From the NCBI GenBank assembly GCA_016935595.1, contig JAFGQQ010000011.1, positions 1 to 7,014 of the forward strand: DNA of 7,014 nt, in the 5' to 3' direction. Position 1 is the stretch's first letter; each line of letters begins with the position of its first letter. The DNA comes from Bacteroidales bacterium. Its GTDB lineage: Bacteria > Bacteroidota > Bacteroidia > Bacteroidales > UBA10428. This document shows positions 1-6,894 of this stretch, in pieces. The position numbers and the translations under genes are program-made. Under the pieces are notes generated by a model that saw only the letters and a program-made list of their open reading frames with translations, was not told the origin of the DNA and made no database searches.

Positions 1-245
1 CGCACTTCTACAATTAACCCGTACAAATCGAAAAAACTGTCAATTCTTTTAACACTGATCTTATCCCCATATTCAAAAACCTCACTTTCTTCAGTTTCTG
101 TTACAATTGCATCAAAAGGATAAGTAAAGTATTTTGACAGGTACTTGTCCCATGCCTTGTAACATTGCATTATATTGTTTTGGTTACTGATCGTTGATAA
201 AGCATCGGAGATGATTTTATTTATTTTTTCAGGATATTTTATCAT
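1..245 (-). CDS. CcbP-like calcium-binding protein, 3' part cut off by window edge
   Basis: Reading leftwards from an ATG at 245-243 gives 81 codons without a stop before the window edge. The start is well placed: an in-frame TAA lies two codons upstream and the leader is A/T-rich, as for the cas genes. The visible protein begins MIKYPEKINKII. It then has a W-x-x-Y-L segment (AWDKYLSKYF, residues 31-40), a YPFDAIV segment (42-48), an acidic stretch rich in Glu (50-58), GDK (61-63) and DLYGLIVEV (72-80). This order (W..YL, then FPF-x-A, then GDKV, then the DLYG-type strand) is what I associate with the small, acidic CcbP calcium-binding family, a compact beta fold known from cyanobacteria and common as hypothetical proteins elsewhere. 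The family call is by eye, the C-terminus is missing and the role is unknown. It lies 12 nt downstream of a 48-aa ORF on the same strand and may be co-transcribed with it. It is not a recognised cas gene. Confidence 0.6.
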   Translation of the reverse strand, partial: MIKYPEKINKIISDALSTISNQNNIMQCYKAWDKYLSKYFTYPFDAIVTETEESEVFEYGDKISVKRIDSFFDLYGLIVEV

Positions 246-257
246 TTTTTATAAATA

Positions 258-404
258 TTATTTTATTAAAAGTCCTTCCTGCGCAGCAAGACCTTCCAGC
301 GTCACCAGACCTGGAAGCGTCGGGATACGGCCTGGCGAAGGTAATAAATCCGGGTTTATTTTATTGCCGTTGTCGTCGTATAGGCCGTTGATTTTTTCGT
401 CCAT
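258..404 (-). CDS. Small hypothetical protein, 48 aa
   Basis: ATG at 404-402 and TAA at 260-258 enclose 48 codons; an in-frame TAG lies 24 nt upstream of the ATG. The product starts MDEKINGLYDDNGNKINPDL and continues with a Pro/Gly/Leu-rich half (PSPGRIP, TLPGLVTLEGLA) ending in LLIK. I do not recognise the protein. The YDDNGNKIN stretch (residues 9-17) looks like the Asp/Asn/Gly-rich half of a calcium-binding loop, which is suggestive next to a CcbP-like gene but far too short to prove anything. Bases 301-360 are about 53% GC (32 of 60), far above the flanking DNA, and contain short direct and inverted repeats. The second half of the reading frame may therefore be repeat-derived, or the tail of a decayed gene. 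Support for a real gene is the same strand and the 12-nt spacing to the next gene. There is no Shine-Dalgarno sequence. Confidence 0.45.
   Translation of the reverse strand: MDEKINGLYDDNGNKINPDLLPSPGRIPTLPGLVTLEGLAAQEGLLIK
293..321. repeat. Short GC-rich inverted/direct repeat cluster
   Basis: A 7-bp inverted repeat, CTTCCAG at 293-299 and CTGGAAG at 311-317, encloses an 11-nt loop. The hexamer AGCGTC occurs twice in direct orientation, at 298-303 and 316-321. All of this lies inside the 48-aa reading frame and in the most GC-rich part of the window. It could fold in RNA or be the remnant of a dispersed palindromic repeat. No T-tract follows on either strand, so it does not look like an intrinsic terminator. 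Confidence 0.4.
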
Positions 405-489
405 GCTGTATTGAAGTTTTAGCTAATGTTATATAAAGTTGGTTTCAAAAATTTTTTGGTTTTCCTTGGTATTAGGTTGACAAAAATTA

Positions 490-3177
490 TCAAAGAAATA
501 CATCCTCCTTTATCTTTTTCATATCAAAACCACTGATATAAGAATAACACATTTTCCAATGAGAAAGATATAAATAACCGTATTTATTCAGTTCAACATT
601 ACTATATTCCATTAGCTTTTTTTTTTGATTTTCAAATATAGAAATTGTATATAATGACATTATCCCGGCAATTTTCTTTTTATCGATTTGCTTTTTAATA
701 AATCCACTTTCTTCATTGATTATTAGTTTTATATATAATTGATACACTTGATCTCCTTCAATTTGCCCAGGTATGTTTTCAAAAACACCCAAATCTGCTA
801 AAAATAAAATATCATCCTGAGTAAAGTATTTAGAAGGAATAGACAAAGGAATGAATACAGAGGAATTAACATCTTGTTCAATGAGACGAAATTCATAATC
901 AATTTTATCAAAATCAAGTTTTTTCAAATAATTGAAATATGTTCCAGCTTGGTTGAAAGCATCGCTGTTCCGTTTTAAAATACTTTTAATAACCTTATAA
1001 TAGAGTGTATCAAATTGTTTTTCAACCAATATTTTTTCGTAGTTATTAAATATTTCGGCATTTCGTCCCATTTCTTTGTATCGGTAATCATTTTTATAAA
1101 TCCAGAAAGTTGGATCAAAGTCAAAAAGATAAACTTTACAATTAGCCTTTGATGAATTCCTGTTTATCCGACCTGCAAGTTGCTCGTCGCTATCGATTAA
1201 TGAACGATCCTTAAAGCCTAAATCCATGTCGATGTCAACACCAGCTTCAATTACCTGGGTGGATATTACCAATATTTTTTCGTTTAGGTCGTTTTTTATT
1301 TCTTCAATAATTTCTTTTCGACGGCTTTCTAAAATGTCCCCTGAGATAAGACATACTGAATATTCAGCAAAGAATTTGTTTTGTAAAGTAATAGAATAAA
1401 ATGTAGAAGCAGTTTTTTTTGATATAAATTCAATTAATCCATGTACTTTTCCGTTATTATAAATAGCGTATTCTTCTGTCTTTTCATAAATAAAAGTAGA
1501 CAGTTCAATTAAGTATTTTTGTCTTTCATCTTCCGATTTTGGTTTAGACCACTTTAACAATTCAAAATTAAATTCAACACGGTCTTTAAAATTAGGATTC
1601 AAAAAATATTCATTACGGTGAGAATTAAGGGCAACCATTTCTCCTTTTGTGTTTTCATCTAATTCATCAATCTTGGGTAAGGTCGCAGACATAATTAATA
1701 TCTTTATGTTAAATGTCTTGGCATAATTAGCGAAAAAATATATAACCTTATCCCAATGTTTTGGATTGTAGGATTGTATTTCATCAATAATAACAATGCT
1801 ATTACTTAATCGGTGCAATATATAATTTACATCTTTGCTTTTTCCCTTAATAATATCGAAGAATTTTATATGTGTCAATAACACAATTGGATAATTCACG
1901 AATAAATTATCAATATAGTCCATTAGTTCAGAACCGTATTCACCATCCGTATTTTCTTTTTTACTATGAAACCCTGCTTTTGAATGTAATTGGATAATAT
2001 CCATATTTGTTATTCCAAGAGTTTCTTTAATCGAACTGAAGGTTTGAGTAATTAATGTTGTAAATGGAAATACATAAAATATTTTGCTTAATAATTTATC
2101 TATCTTTAGGAGTTCTGTTGCAAAAGCAAGCGAAAGATTGGTTTTTCCTGCACCTGTTGGCGCTTCCAGATAGAATAAATATTTATCAGAATTTTTGCGA
2201 ACCGAATCGATTATTTCAGCAGTTAATTTTTGCCTTAATTGGTTAAGATTGTTTTTACTTCGGTTTTGTAATGTATCGAATGGTATTTTGGCATAGTATT
2301 CCCGCCTTTCGAATAGTTCTTTGTTATACCTATAGGATTGAAAATTATGTATAATGCTTTGTTTAAAATTGTTATCCATTATGCCAAAATTTTTTAAAGT
2401 TAGGTCATTCATAAACTCATTGGTAGCATAGTAATCTGAAGCAGTAAGTAATGAGTAATTCAGTTTTAATAAAGCATAAAATGAGAAATAGTTTTTTGTA
2501 TGTAATATATTGAGGAATGGCTCAAAAGCATATTCAAAACTTAACATATAATTTTTGCTTAGTTCTTCTGGTAAATCAATATTAAAATTTTTTAGATAGT
2601 GGTATAGTAATAGGATATCATCTTCATATTTTCCTTTTAATCTAAAATTAGACGAGTGATGCCTGAATACAGATGAGCCAAATAAAAAGGGCATGGCATA
2701 ACAGGCTTCTTTTTCTTTCTCAGAAAGTATTGAATTATCTAAAAGTTTCTTAAAGAAAAAATTAATATAAGCATAAGTACTAATAGCTGAATGTTGACTT
2801 CCATACGGGCTTTTTTCAGGAGTGAAAGCATTATTTTTCATTTTCTCCACCTGAAAGTTTGGATTTATTTTACCATAATCATGGAAAACAATAGCATTAA
2901 GAAACAGTTCTTTGATGTAATTGCCAACTTCTGTTTTATACTCTATTTTCTCACAATCAATAATTAATGGATGTATTAATCGGTCTACAACAGAATCTAT
3001 TTCATGGGTTTCACTGATTTTAAGGAACCATGTATTAACTTTCTCAACATGTTCCTTAAGCGTTTCCGGCAATTTATGATCGCATAAGTGCGCATAATAT
3101 TCTTGAGCACTTCCGGTTATTATTTGCGGCAAAACATATTGGTTAGCTATTTCCTTAAAAGAGCTGAATAATTTCAT
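490..3177 (-). CDS. cas3: CRISPR-associated nuclease/helicase Cas3 (type I-B)
   Basis: Cas3 is recruited by the target-bound Cascade, nicks the displaced strand and degrades it while translocating with ATP. The 895-aa protein has both usual parts. The N-terminal HD nuclease shows H43, H99-D100 in FHDYGK, H129, H173-H174 (FRHHSS) and D248 (TASDYY), a complete metal-binding set. The helicase shows Walker A APTGAGKT (339-346), a DEIQ box (465-468), SAT (497-499), motif V STQVIEAGVDID (639-650) and motif VI QLAGRINR (666-673), where Leu replaces the Arg often found after the Gln. The region after about 700 is the Cas3 C-terminal part. Length is normal for a fused HD-helicase Cas3, so it is predicted active. 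The ATG lies inside the last codons of cas5 (23-nt overlap), which suggests translational coupling; the HD histidine at 43 fits this start. An A10 run covers codons 851-854. It is the last cas gene of the operon; no cas4 follows. Confidence 0.97.
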   Translation of the reverse strand: MKLFSSFKEIANQYVLPQIITGSAQEYYAHLCDHKLPETLKEHVEKVNTWFLKISETHEIDSVVDRLIHPLIIDCEKIEYKTEVGNYIKELFLNAIVFHDYGKINPNFQVEKMKNNAFTPEKSPYGSQHSAISTYAYINFFFKKLLDNSILSEKEKEACYAMPFLFGSSVFRHHSSNFRLKGKYEDDILLLYHYLKNFNIDLPEELSKNYMLSFEYAFEPFLNILHTKNYFSFYALLKLNYSLLTASDYYATNEFMNDLTLKNFGIMDNNFKQSIIHNFQSYRYNKELFERREYYAKIPFDTLQNRSKNNLNQLRQKLTAEIIDSVRKNSDKYLFYLEAPTGAGKTNLSLAFATELLKIDKLLSKIFYVFPFTTLITQTFSSIKETLGITNMDIIQLHSKAGFHSKKENTDGEYGSELMDYIDNLFVNYPIVLLTHIKFFDIIKGKSKDVNYILHRLSNSIVIIDEIQSYNPKHWDKVIYFFANYAKTFNIKILIMSATLPKIDELDENTKGEMVALNSHRNEYFLNPNFKDRVEFNFELLKWSKPKSEDERQKYLIELSTFIYEKTEEYAIYNNGKVHGLIEFISKKTASTFYSITLQNKFFAEYSVCLISGDILESRRKEIIEEIKNDLNEKILVISTQVIEAGVDIDMDLGFKDRSLIDSDEQLAGRINRNSSKANCKVYLFDFDPTFWIYKNDYRYKEMGRNAEIFNNYEKILVEKQFDTLYYKVIKSILKRNSDAFNQAGTYFNYLKKLDFDKIDYEFRLIEQDVNSSVFIPLSIPSKYFTQDDILFLADLGVFENIPGQIEGDQVYQLYIKLIINEESGFIKKQIDKKKIAGIMSLYTISIFENQKKKLMEYSNVELNKYGYLYLSHWKMCYSYISGFDMKKIKEDVFL

Positions 3178-3937
3178 TAGTATTAAGTTTAACTAAAAGA
3201 TATTCTGCCGGAACCTTAAATTTCTCTTGCAAGTCATAATCAGTGAAAGCAAAACTTTTGTAATCATATTGCAATAAATCACTATTGTATCCAACTGGTA
3301 AATTTTCAAAGTAGGAAAAAGTATTTCCATTACTGACTGAAAAATTTAAAAATGGCAAAAAATAAGTTTGAACTTTGCCATCTCGCAAGCTTTCTTCCTT
3401 TATAAATAAAGAGTTGATTTTAAAAGAATTTTGTGGGATAAATTCTGAAAAAGAATACTCTTTATAATTTTCCCACCAAAGAGAAAATTCATTTTTCCCC
3501 AAATAAGGCAAATATTCTGCATAAACCTGTTTTAAATATTGTGCAAGCTTTTGGTGTTTTTCATTACTATTATCATTTAAAAGATAACAGCGGAATGCAG
3601 GGGCAATTAAAGTTTGTTCGTCAACCATTAAATTACCACCCTCTTCTTTGCTGGCAAAACCTGTAGTGTTGTTATACCGAATAATGGTTTTCTGGTAATT
3701 CCCATTTTCATGATTTAAAGGGGTTATTCCAAGCTTTAAATTTTCAAAAACTTTATAATAATCGGGTAATACCCCATTTTTTACAAAACCTTTTTCCCCG
3801 ATAATTGCACCAAATATACCAAGCAAAGCAGGTTTATGCACCATATTGAATGTAAGGTAAACTGGTTCGTTAGTGTCAGGTTTCTTTAGCATTCCGAAAT
3901 CGGCAAAGAAATCGACAGAAATTATTTTGTTGTTCAT
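3155..3937 (-). CDS. cas5b: Type I-B Cascade subunit Cas5 (Cas5b/Csh family)
   Basis: Cas5 binds the 5' handle of the crRNA and closes the base of the Cascade backbone next to Cas8. At 260 aa the length is right for Cas5 of I-B. The N-terminal RAMP fold is visible as a first strand (IISVDFFADFG, residues 5-15) followed by the family's hydrophobic helix ALLGIFGAIIG (37-47). A second Cas5 hallmark is YLPYLGKNEF (142-151), with LPVGY at 213-217. I see no catalytic His/Tyr/Lys set of the I-C Cas5 nucleases, so crRNA cleavage is expected to need a separate Cas6, which is not in the window. The ATG is secure because an in-frame TAG lies 9 nt upstream. The gene follows cas7 after 38 nt containing a hairpin, and its 3' end overlaps cas3. 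Its place between cas7 and cas3 is standard for I-B. Confidence 0.93.
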   Translation of the reverse strand: MNNKIISVDFFADFGMLKKPDTNEPVYLTFNMVHKPALLGIFGAIIGEKGFVKNGVLPDYYKVFENLKLGITPLNHENGNYQKTIIRYNNTTGFASKEEGGNLMVDEQTLIAPAFRCYLLNDNSNEKHQKLAQYLKQVYAEYLPYLGKNEFSLWWENYKEYSFSEFIPQNSFKINSLFIKEESLRDGKVQTYFLPFLNFSVSNGNTFSYFENLPVGYNSDLLQYDYKSFAFTDYDLQEKFKVPAEYLLVKLNTNEIIQLF

Positions 3938-3950
3938 AAGGTTCTATTTT

Positions 3951-3969
3951 AACCCTTATTGCCAGGGTT
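3951..3969 (-). other. Hairpin in the cas7-cas5 intergenic gap
   Basis: In the only cas intergenic gap longer than 20 nt, the transcript can form a stem of AACCCT and AGGGTT (6 bp) around a 7-nt loop, just after the cas7 stop (TAG at 3976-3978) and before the cas5 start. No U-tract follows (the next bases are AAAATAG on the transcript), so it is not an intrinsic terminator. It could protect the 3' end of cas8-cas7 mRNA or tune cas5 translation. Function is inferred only from position. Confidence 0.35.
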
Positions 3970-3975
3970 GTTAAA

Positions 3976-4911
3976 CTACAATTCGAATGTGTTACATTTA
4001 CTCGTTGGTTTATTCTCAATTTTAGTCGTGGCTTGATTGGAATAGATTTCAATCTTTCCAATTTCAGTATCGCTTTTTGTAAGAACGTCGGTTAAGGCTT
4101 TAAAATCAAATACGGCTTTACCATCTTCTCTTTCATCTATTATTTTGATAAGAGACGTGAAATTAGGTATAACCAATTTAGAGCCTTCAACTAATTCCGT
4201 CCATACTAAAATTTCGTTTTCAGAACCGGCCTTGGCTGCAGAGTCGTAATATGTTACACCCCGGCGCATTGCTTCTTTAAGTTTATTAATATCTTCATCG
4301 GAAAGTTCATCAGTTCCGGCTCCTGCAAGAATAGTAATATCCTGTAAGTTTTGTGGGTTAATGGAAAAATGATGAACATAATGCCCTTCTTGTAATTTGG
4401 ATTGACGGCCTAAAGTTGTAGCTTCTTTTTCTTCGCTCTTTTCATCAGGATTTCGGAAAGGAGACATAATTTGTTCTGTGAAAATGTTGTCTTCCTTCCA
4501 GATATTTACTCCATGATTGATTTGTACAGGGCCGTGAATGGAAATAGCGATGTTATTTTTCCCTTTTTTTGCGAAGGTTGCTCCAAAAAGACGAATATCA
4601 ATACAACTGAGAATATCTTTAGTTACAACTTTTTTATCTTTTGTCTCTTTATTCTCTGGAAACATTTTTTCGTATGCTTCTTCTAGGCTATAAGGAATAA
4701 ACTCGTTGCTTAACCTTTTAAAATAAAAGACTTTTTCAGATGTATAAATATCTTTAATATAGTTTTTTATGGCATATTTTAATGCTTTATCTGTTGCATA
4801 AACTTTTCCGTTTGGTAAAGTACGCGGTTGTCCGCTAAAATCGGCATTGTAATTTGAATTGATGGCTTTTACGATAACTGAGCCAAAAACACGTTTGTTA
4901 TATTTTCCCAT
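3976..4911 (-). CDS. cas7: Type I-B Cascade backbone subunit Cas7 (Csh2)
   Basis: Cas7 polymerises along the crRNA spacer to form the helical backbone of Cascade and holds the crRNA for pairing with target DNA. The 311-aa product fits the Csh2-type Cas7 family. The N-terminal RAMP strand is KRVFGSVIVKAINSNYNADF (6-25), followed by PRTLPNGKVYATDKALKYAI. The family signatures DIRLFGA (105-111) and SIHGPVQI (124-131) are intact, and a central LGRQ...GHYVHHFSI stretch (168-184) and RRGVTYYDS (217-225) also match. The C-terminal tail after about 290 is polar and probably flexible. The start is 18 nt after the cas8 stop, with an A-rich leader and no Shine-Dalgarno sequence. GC in a sampled block (4201-4380) is about 39%, clearly above the N-terminal part of cas8, which would suit a well-conserved, highly expressed subunit present in several copies. 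Confidence 0.95.
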   Translation of the reverse strand: MGKYNKRVFGSVIVKAINSNYNADFSGQPRTLPNGKVYATDKALKYAIKNYIKDIYTSEKVFYFKRLSNEFIPYSLEEAYEKMFPENKETKDKKVVTKDILSCIDIRLFGATFAKKGKNNIAISIHGPVQINHGVNIWKEDNIFTEQIMSPFRNPDEKSEEKEATTLGRQSKLQEGHYVHHFSINPQNLQDITILAGAGTDELSDEDINKLKEAMRRGVTYYDSAAKAGSENEILVWTELVEGSKLVIPNFTSLIKIIDEREDGKAVFDFKALTDVLTKSDTEIGKIEIYSNQATTKIENKPTSKCNTFEL

Positions 4912-4929
4912 GGTTTTTAATTTAAGTTG

Positions 4930-5322
4930 TTATTTACTTTGTTCGGCTTTAAAAATGGTTTCTGCAAAATAGCCTGCTAATATCAAAGGCAATTGATTTT
5001 TCATATTCTTTTCGTTAGGTTCATAGCCCATTACTTCGCTCATGATTTTGTCGAATTCATATTTTTTGGTATAGAATACAAACTCATGTTTGTAAGTATC
5101 AAAAGCTTTGGCAATAGCCTGCTTAAAAAGGGCGGAGTCAACCTTTTGGAGAAAGGGTTCAAGTAATGAGTGGGATCGATTGGCTGATTTACTTTGCGAC
5201 AATATTTTCCATATTAACTGACCGGCGCCGAAAGCAAATTCATCATCGCTACCAATGTGCATTTGTTCGTTTTGAGCCACTTGCTTGAGTTTCTCAATAA
5301 GTTCTGCTGTTTTATTTACCAT
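4930..5322 (-). CDS. cas11b: Candidate internally translated small subunit Cas11b (130 aa)
   Basis: In several type I systems without a separate small-subunit gene, including I-B, Cas11 is made by internal initiation inside cas8. Here an in-frame ATG at codon 525 of cas8 (5322-5320) would give a 130-aa product beginning MVNKTAELIEKLKQVAQNEQ, a helical, charged start typical of the all-helical small subunit. The preceding bases AAAACGTGAAAAT are A-rich like the other start regions in this window. A second possible start is codon 545 (5262-5260), giving 110 aa. Upstream of codon 525 is the Lys/Asn/Gln-rich linker QNSNQLKREN, as expected at a domain boundary. The existence of the internal product is inferred from family knowledge and the start context, not proven. 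Confidence 0.5.
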   Translation of the reverse strand: MVNKTAELIEKLKQVAQNEQMHIGSDDEFAFGAGQLIWKILSQSKSANRSHSLLEPFLQKVDSALFKQAIAKAFDTYKHEFVFYTKKYEFDKIMSEVMGYEPNEKNMKNQLPLILAGYFAETIFKAEQSK

Positions 5323-6894
5323 ATTTTCACGTTTTAATTGATTACTATTTTGAAAGTAGTTGTATAGGCTAAACCAAATGTTGAGTTTTTCTTTAATGAA
5401 TCTGTCATGAATAAATTTATCATCATGTCTTATGTCATAAAGGATTGATTCAGAAATTATTTCATCAAATATAGAACTTGAGAATGACTGTTCTCTGGAT
5501 TTATAAATATAGTCATAGATAGTTTTGCCGTATTTAAGTAAAAGATATCTTGCTGTTGAATTTAGTTCATAACCCTTAGAAGGTTCTGGTTTCTTGTCAA
5601 AATAATGTCCTTTTAAAAAACCATATCTATAATTTGTCTTAGTTTGTATTACAAAAAAAATATTCCTATTTAATAAATCTTCAAATTCAAATATGTTTTT
5701 GGTAGAATAATTCGGTAAAATGTTCTTGTTATAGTCTTTTAAATTAAAAACATTAACAATTGTACTTGGAAAATTAAATTTAAAAACAGGTATAAAATCA
5801 AAATCATTAATCTTGCTGTTACTACCTTTAAACTCATAATTAAAAAATATCAAATAAAAATTTTGTAATTGCTTTTCATTATGTTCATGTAAGGATTTTA
5901 TTATTTCTGAATAACTTAATATGTGTTCGTCATTATATAATCTTATTACTTCTTTATTAATTGGTAATTCTTCTTTGTCAACAAAAATCGGCAGTGGATT
6001 TGGTATTTGTCTATTAATTCTTAATTGAGAAAAACGCCATAGTTTTAATGCATCTGATAATAAAACTCTTTTATTAAATGCATTTATACCTGTTTTATGC
6101 TGTAAAAAAAGCTTCCCTTCTTGAAAGACATTAAAAGCATCACTTATTCCAAAGGTATTTGGTGAAGGTATTTCTCCCTTTTTGAGAGTTGGAATATTGT
6201 ATTCATTTTTATTAAATACTTTATCTGCAAGATATTTTTGGTGGATATCTTTGTAATTTTTTATTGTAGGTTCTTTTAGAAAAATCGTTATTTGGCTTTT
6301 TTTTCCAAGCTTTTTATATTCAGATTGAGATATTAAAAAGTATAAGATTTCATTTAAAGGGTTTGACGTGTGTTTTTCTGTTAAGCTATATAGTTCATGT
6401 ATCTTTAATCCTTCAATTGAAAAACTACTTAACTTTTTAAACCAATTTAAATATTGAATTTCTTCTGGATTAATATATTCTTTTGCTTTCTTATAATATG
6501 ATAATAAAGCTTCATTAATTTTTTTTCTATTCTTTTTTAATTGTTCGGTCAAATTTTCTTCAATCGCTTGTTTTGAAACAGAAATACCAAAAGGAGTTCC
6601 AATAGCAATAAATATTTTTGCACTCGAATTAAAACTTTTATTGGGATTTATCATTTTGGAATTTTCAAATCGGAATAAAAATTCATTATAAATTGGTGAT
6701 GGTTCTGTATTTTTATCCACAACTAATTTATCTTCGGGCAAAACACAACCATTTTCATCGACATTTGTCAAGCAATATTTATCTTTTTGTTTTTGAATAT
6801 CCAGAAACAAATAAAGTCCTTCATTAAGAGTAAGGTTTTTTGTGAATGCTTCCTGTGGAAGAACATCTACAAATTGGACTATTTCTTTTATCAT
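4930..6894 (-). CDS. cas8b: Type I-B Cascade large subunit Cas8b (Csh1/TM1802 family)
   Basis: Cas8b is the large subunit that recognises the PAM, helps open the target duplex and recruits Cas3. The 654-aa protein opens MIKEIVQFVD, typical of the Csh1/TM1802 type. Other visible landmarks are IFIAIGTPFGISVS (94-107), NTFGISDAFNVF (246-257), FLQHKTGINAF (263-273) and a C-terminal helical part with FAFGAGQLIWKIL (529-541 of the GAGQ region, approximate) and LPLILAGYFAETIF near the end. There are only two cysteines in the first 60 residues and no CxxC pair, so no zinc finger of the kind seen in some Cas8 proteins. The assignment rests partly on its position directly before cas7 and cas5, because Cas8 sequences diverge fast. 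The C-terminal 130 residues look like a fused small-subunit domain, possibly also made separately from an internal ATG. The first two thirds are markedly more AT-rich than the last third. Confidence 0.9.
   Translation of the reverse strand: MIKEIVQFVDVLPQEAFTKNLTLNEGLYLFLDIQKQKDKYCLTNVDENGCVLPEDKLVVDKNTEPSPIYNEFLFRFENSKMINPNKSFNSSAKIFIAIGTPFGISVSKQAIEENLTEQLKKNRKKINEALLSYYKKAKEYINPEEIQYLNWFKKLSSFSIEGLKIHELYSLTEKHTSNPLNEILYFLISQSEYKKLGKKSQITIFLKEPTIKNYKDIHQKYLADKVFNKNEYNIPTLKKGEIPSPNTFGISDAFNVFQEGKLFLQHKTGINAFNKRVLLSDALKLWRFSQLRINRQIPNPLPIFVDKEELPINKEVIRLYNDEHILSYSEIIKSLHEHNEKQLQNFYLIFFNYEFKGSNSKINDFDFIPVFKFNFPSTIVNVFNLKDYNKNILPNYSTKNIFEFEDLLNRNIFFVIQTKTNYRYGFLKGHYFDKKPEPSKGYELNSTARYLLLKYGKTIYDYIYKSREQSFSSSIFDEIISESILYDIRHDDKFIHDRFIKEKLNIWFSLYNYFQNSNQLKRENMVNKTAELIEKLKQVAQNEQMHIGSDDEFAFGAGQLIWKILSQSKSANRSHSLLEPFLQKVDSALFKQAIAKAFDTYKHEFVFYTKKYEFDKIMSEVMGYEPNEKNMKNQLPLILAGYFAETIFKAEQSK

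Noticed and set aside
175..414. Plus-strand open frame of 79 codons
   Set aside because: Antisense to the 48-aa ORF and the start of the CcbP-like gene; low-complexity Phe/Tyr/Ile-rich N-terminus, no family resemblance.
446..458. A/T palindrome (CAAAAA followed by TTTTTTG) after cas3 as a terminator
   Set aside because: No GC stem and no loop; ordinary AT-rich sequence, and the next genes lie on the same strand.
666..673. Cas3 motif VI reads QLAGRINR, lacking the Arg after Gln
   Set aside because: The key GRxxR arginines are present and this position varies in Cas3 proteins, so inactivation is not supported.
2064..2246. Plus-strand open frame of 60 codons
   Set aside because: Lies antisense within cas3 over the Walker A region; shadow of a conserved gene.
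3876..4061. Minus-strand open frame of 61 codons spanning the cas7-cas5 junction
   Set aside because: Overlaps the ends of both real genes in another frame and has no start signal or family resemblance.
4471..4686. Plus-strand open frame of 71 codons
   Set aside because: Antisense within cas7; Phe/Cys-rich composition typical of a shadow frame.
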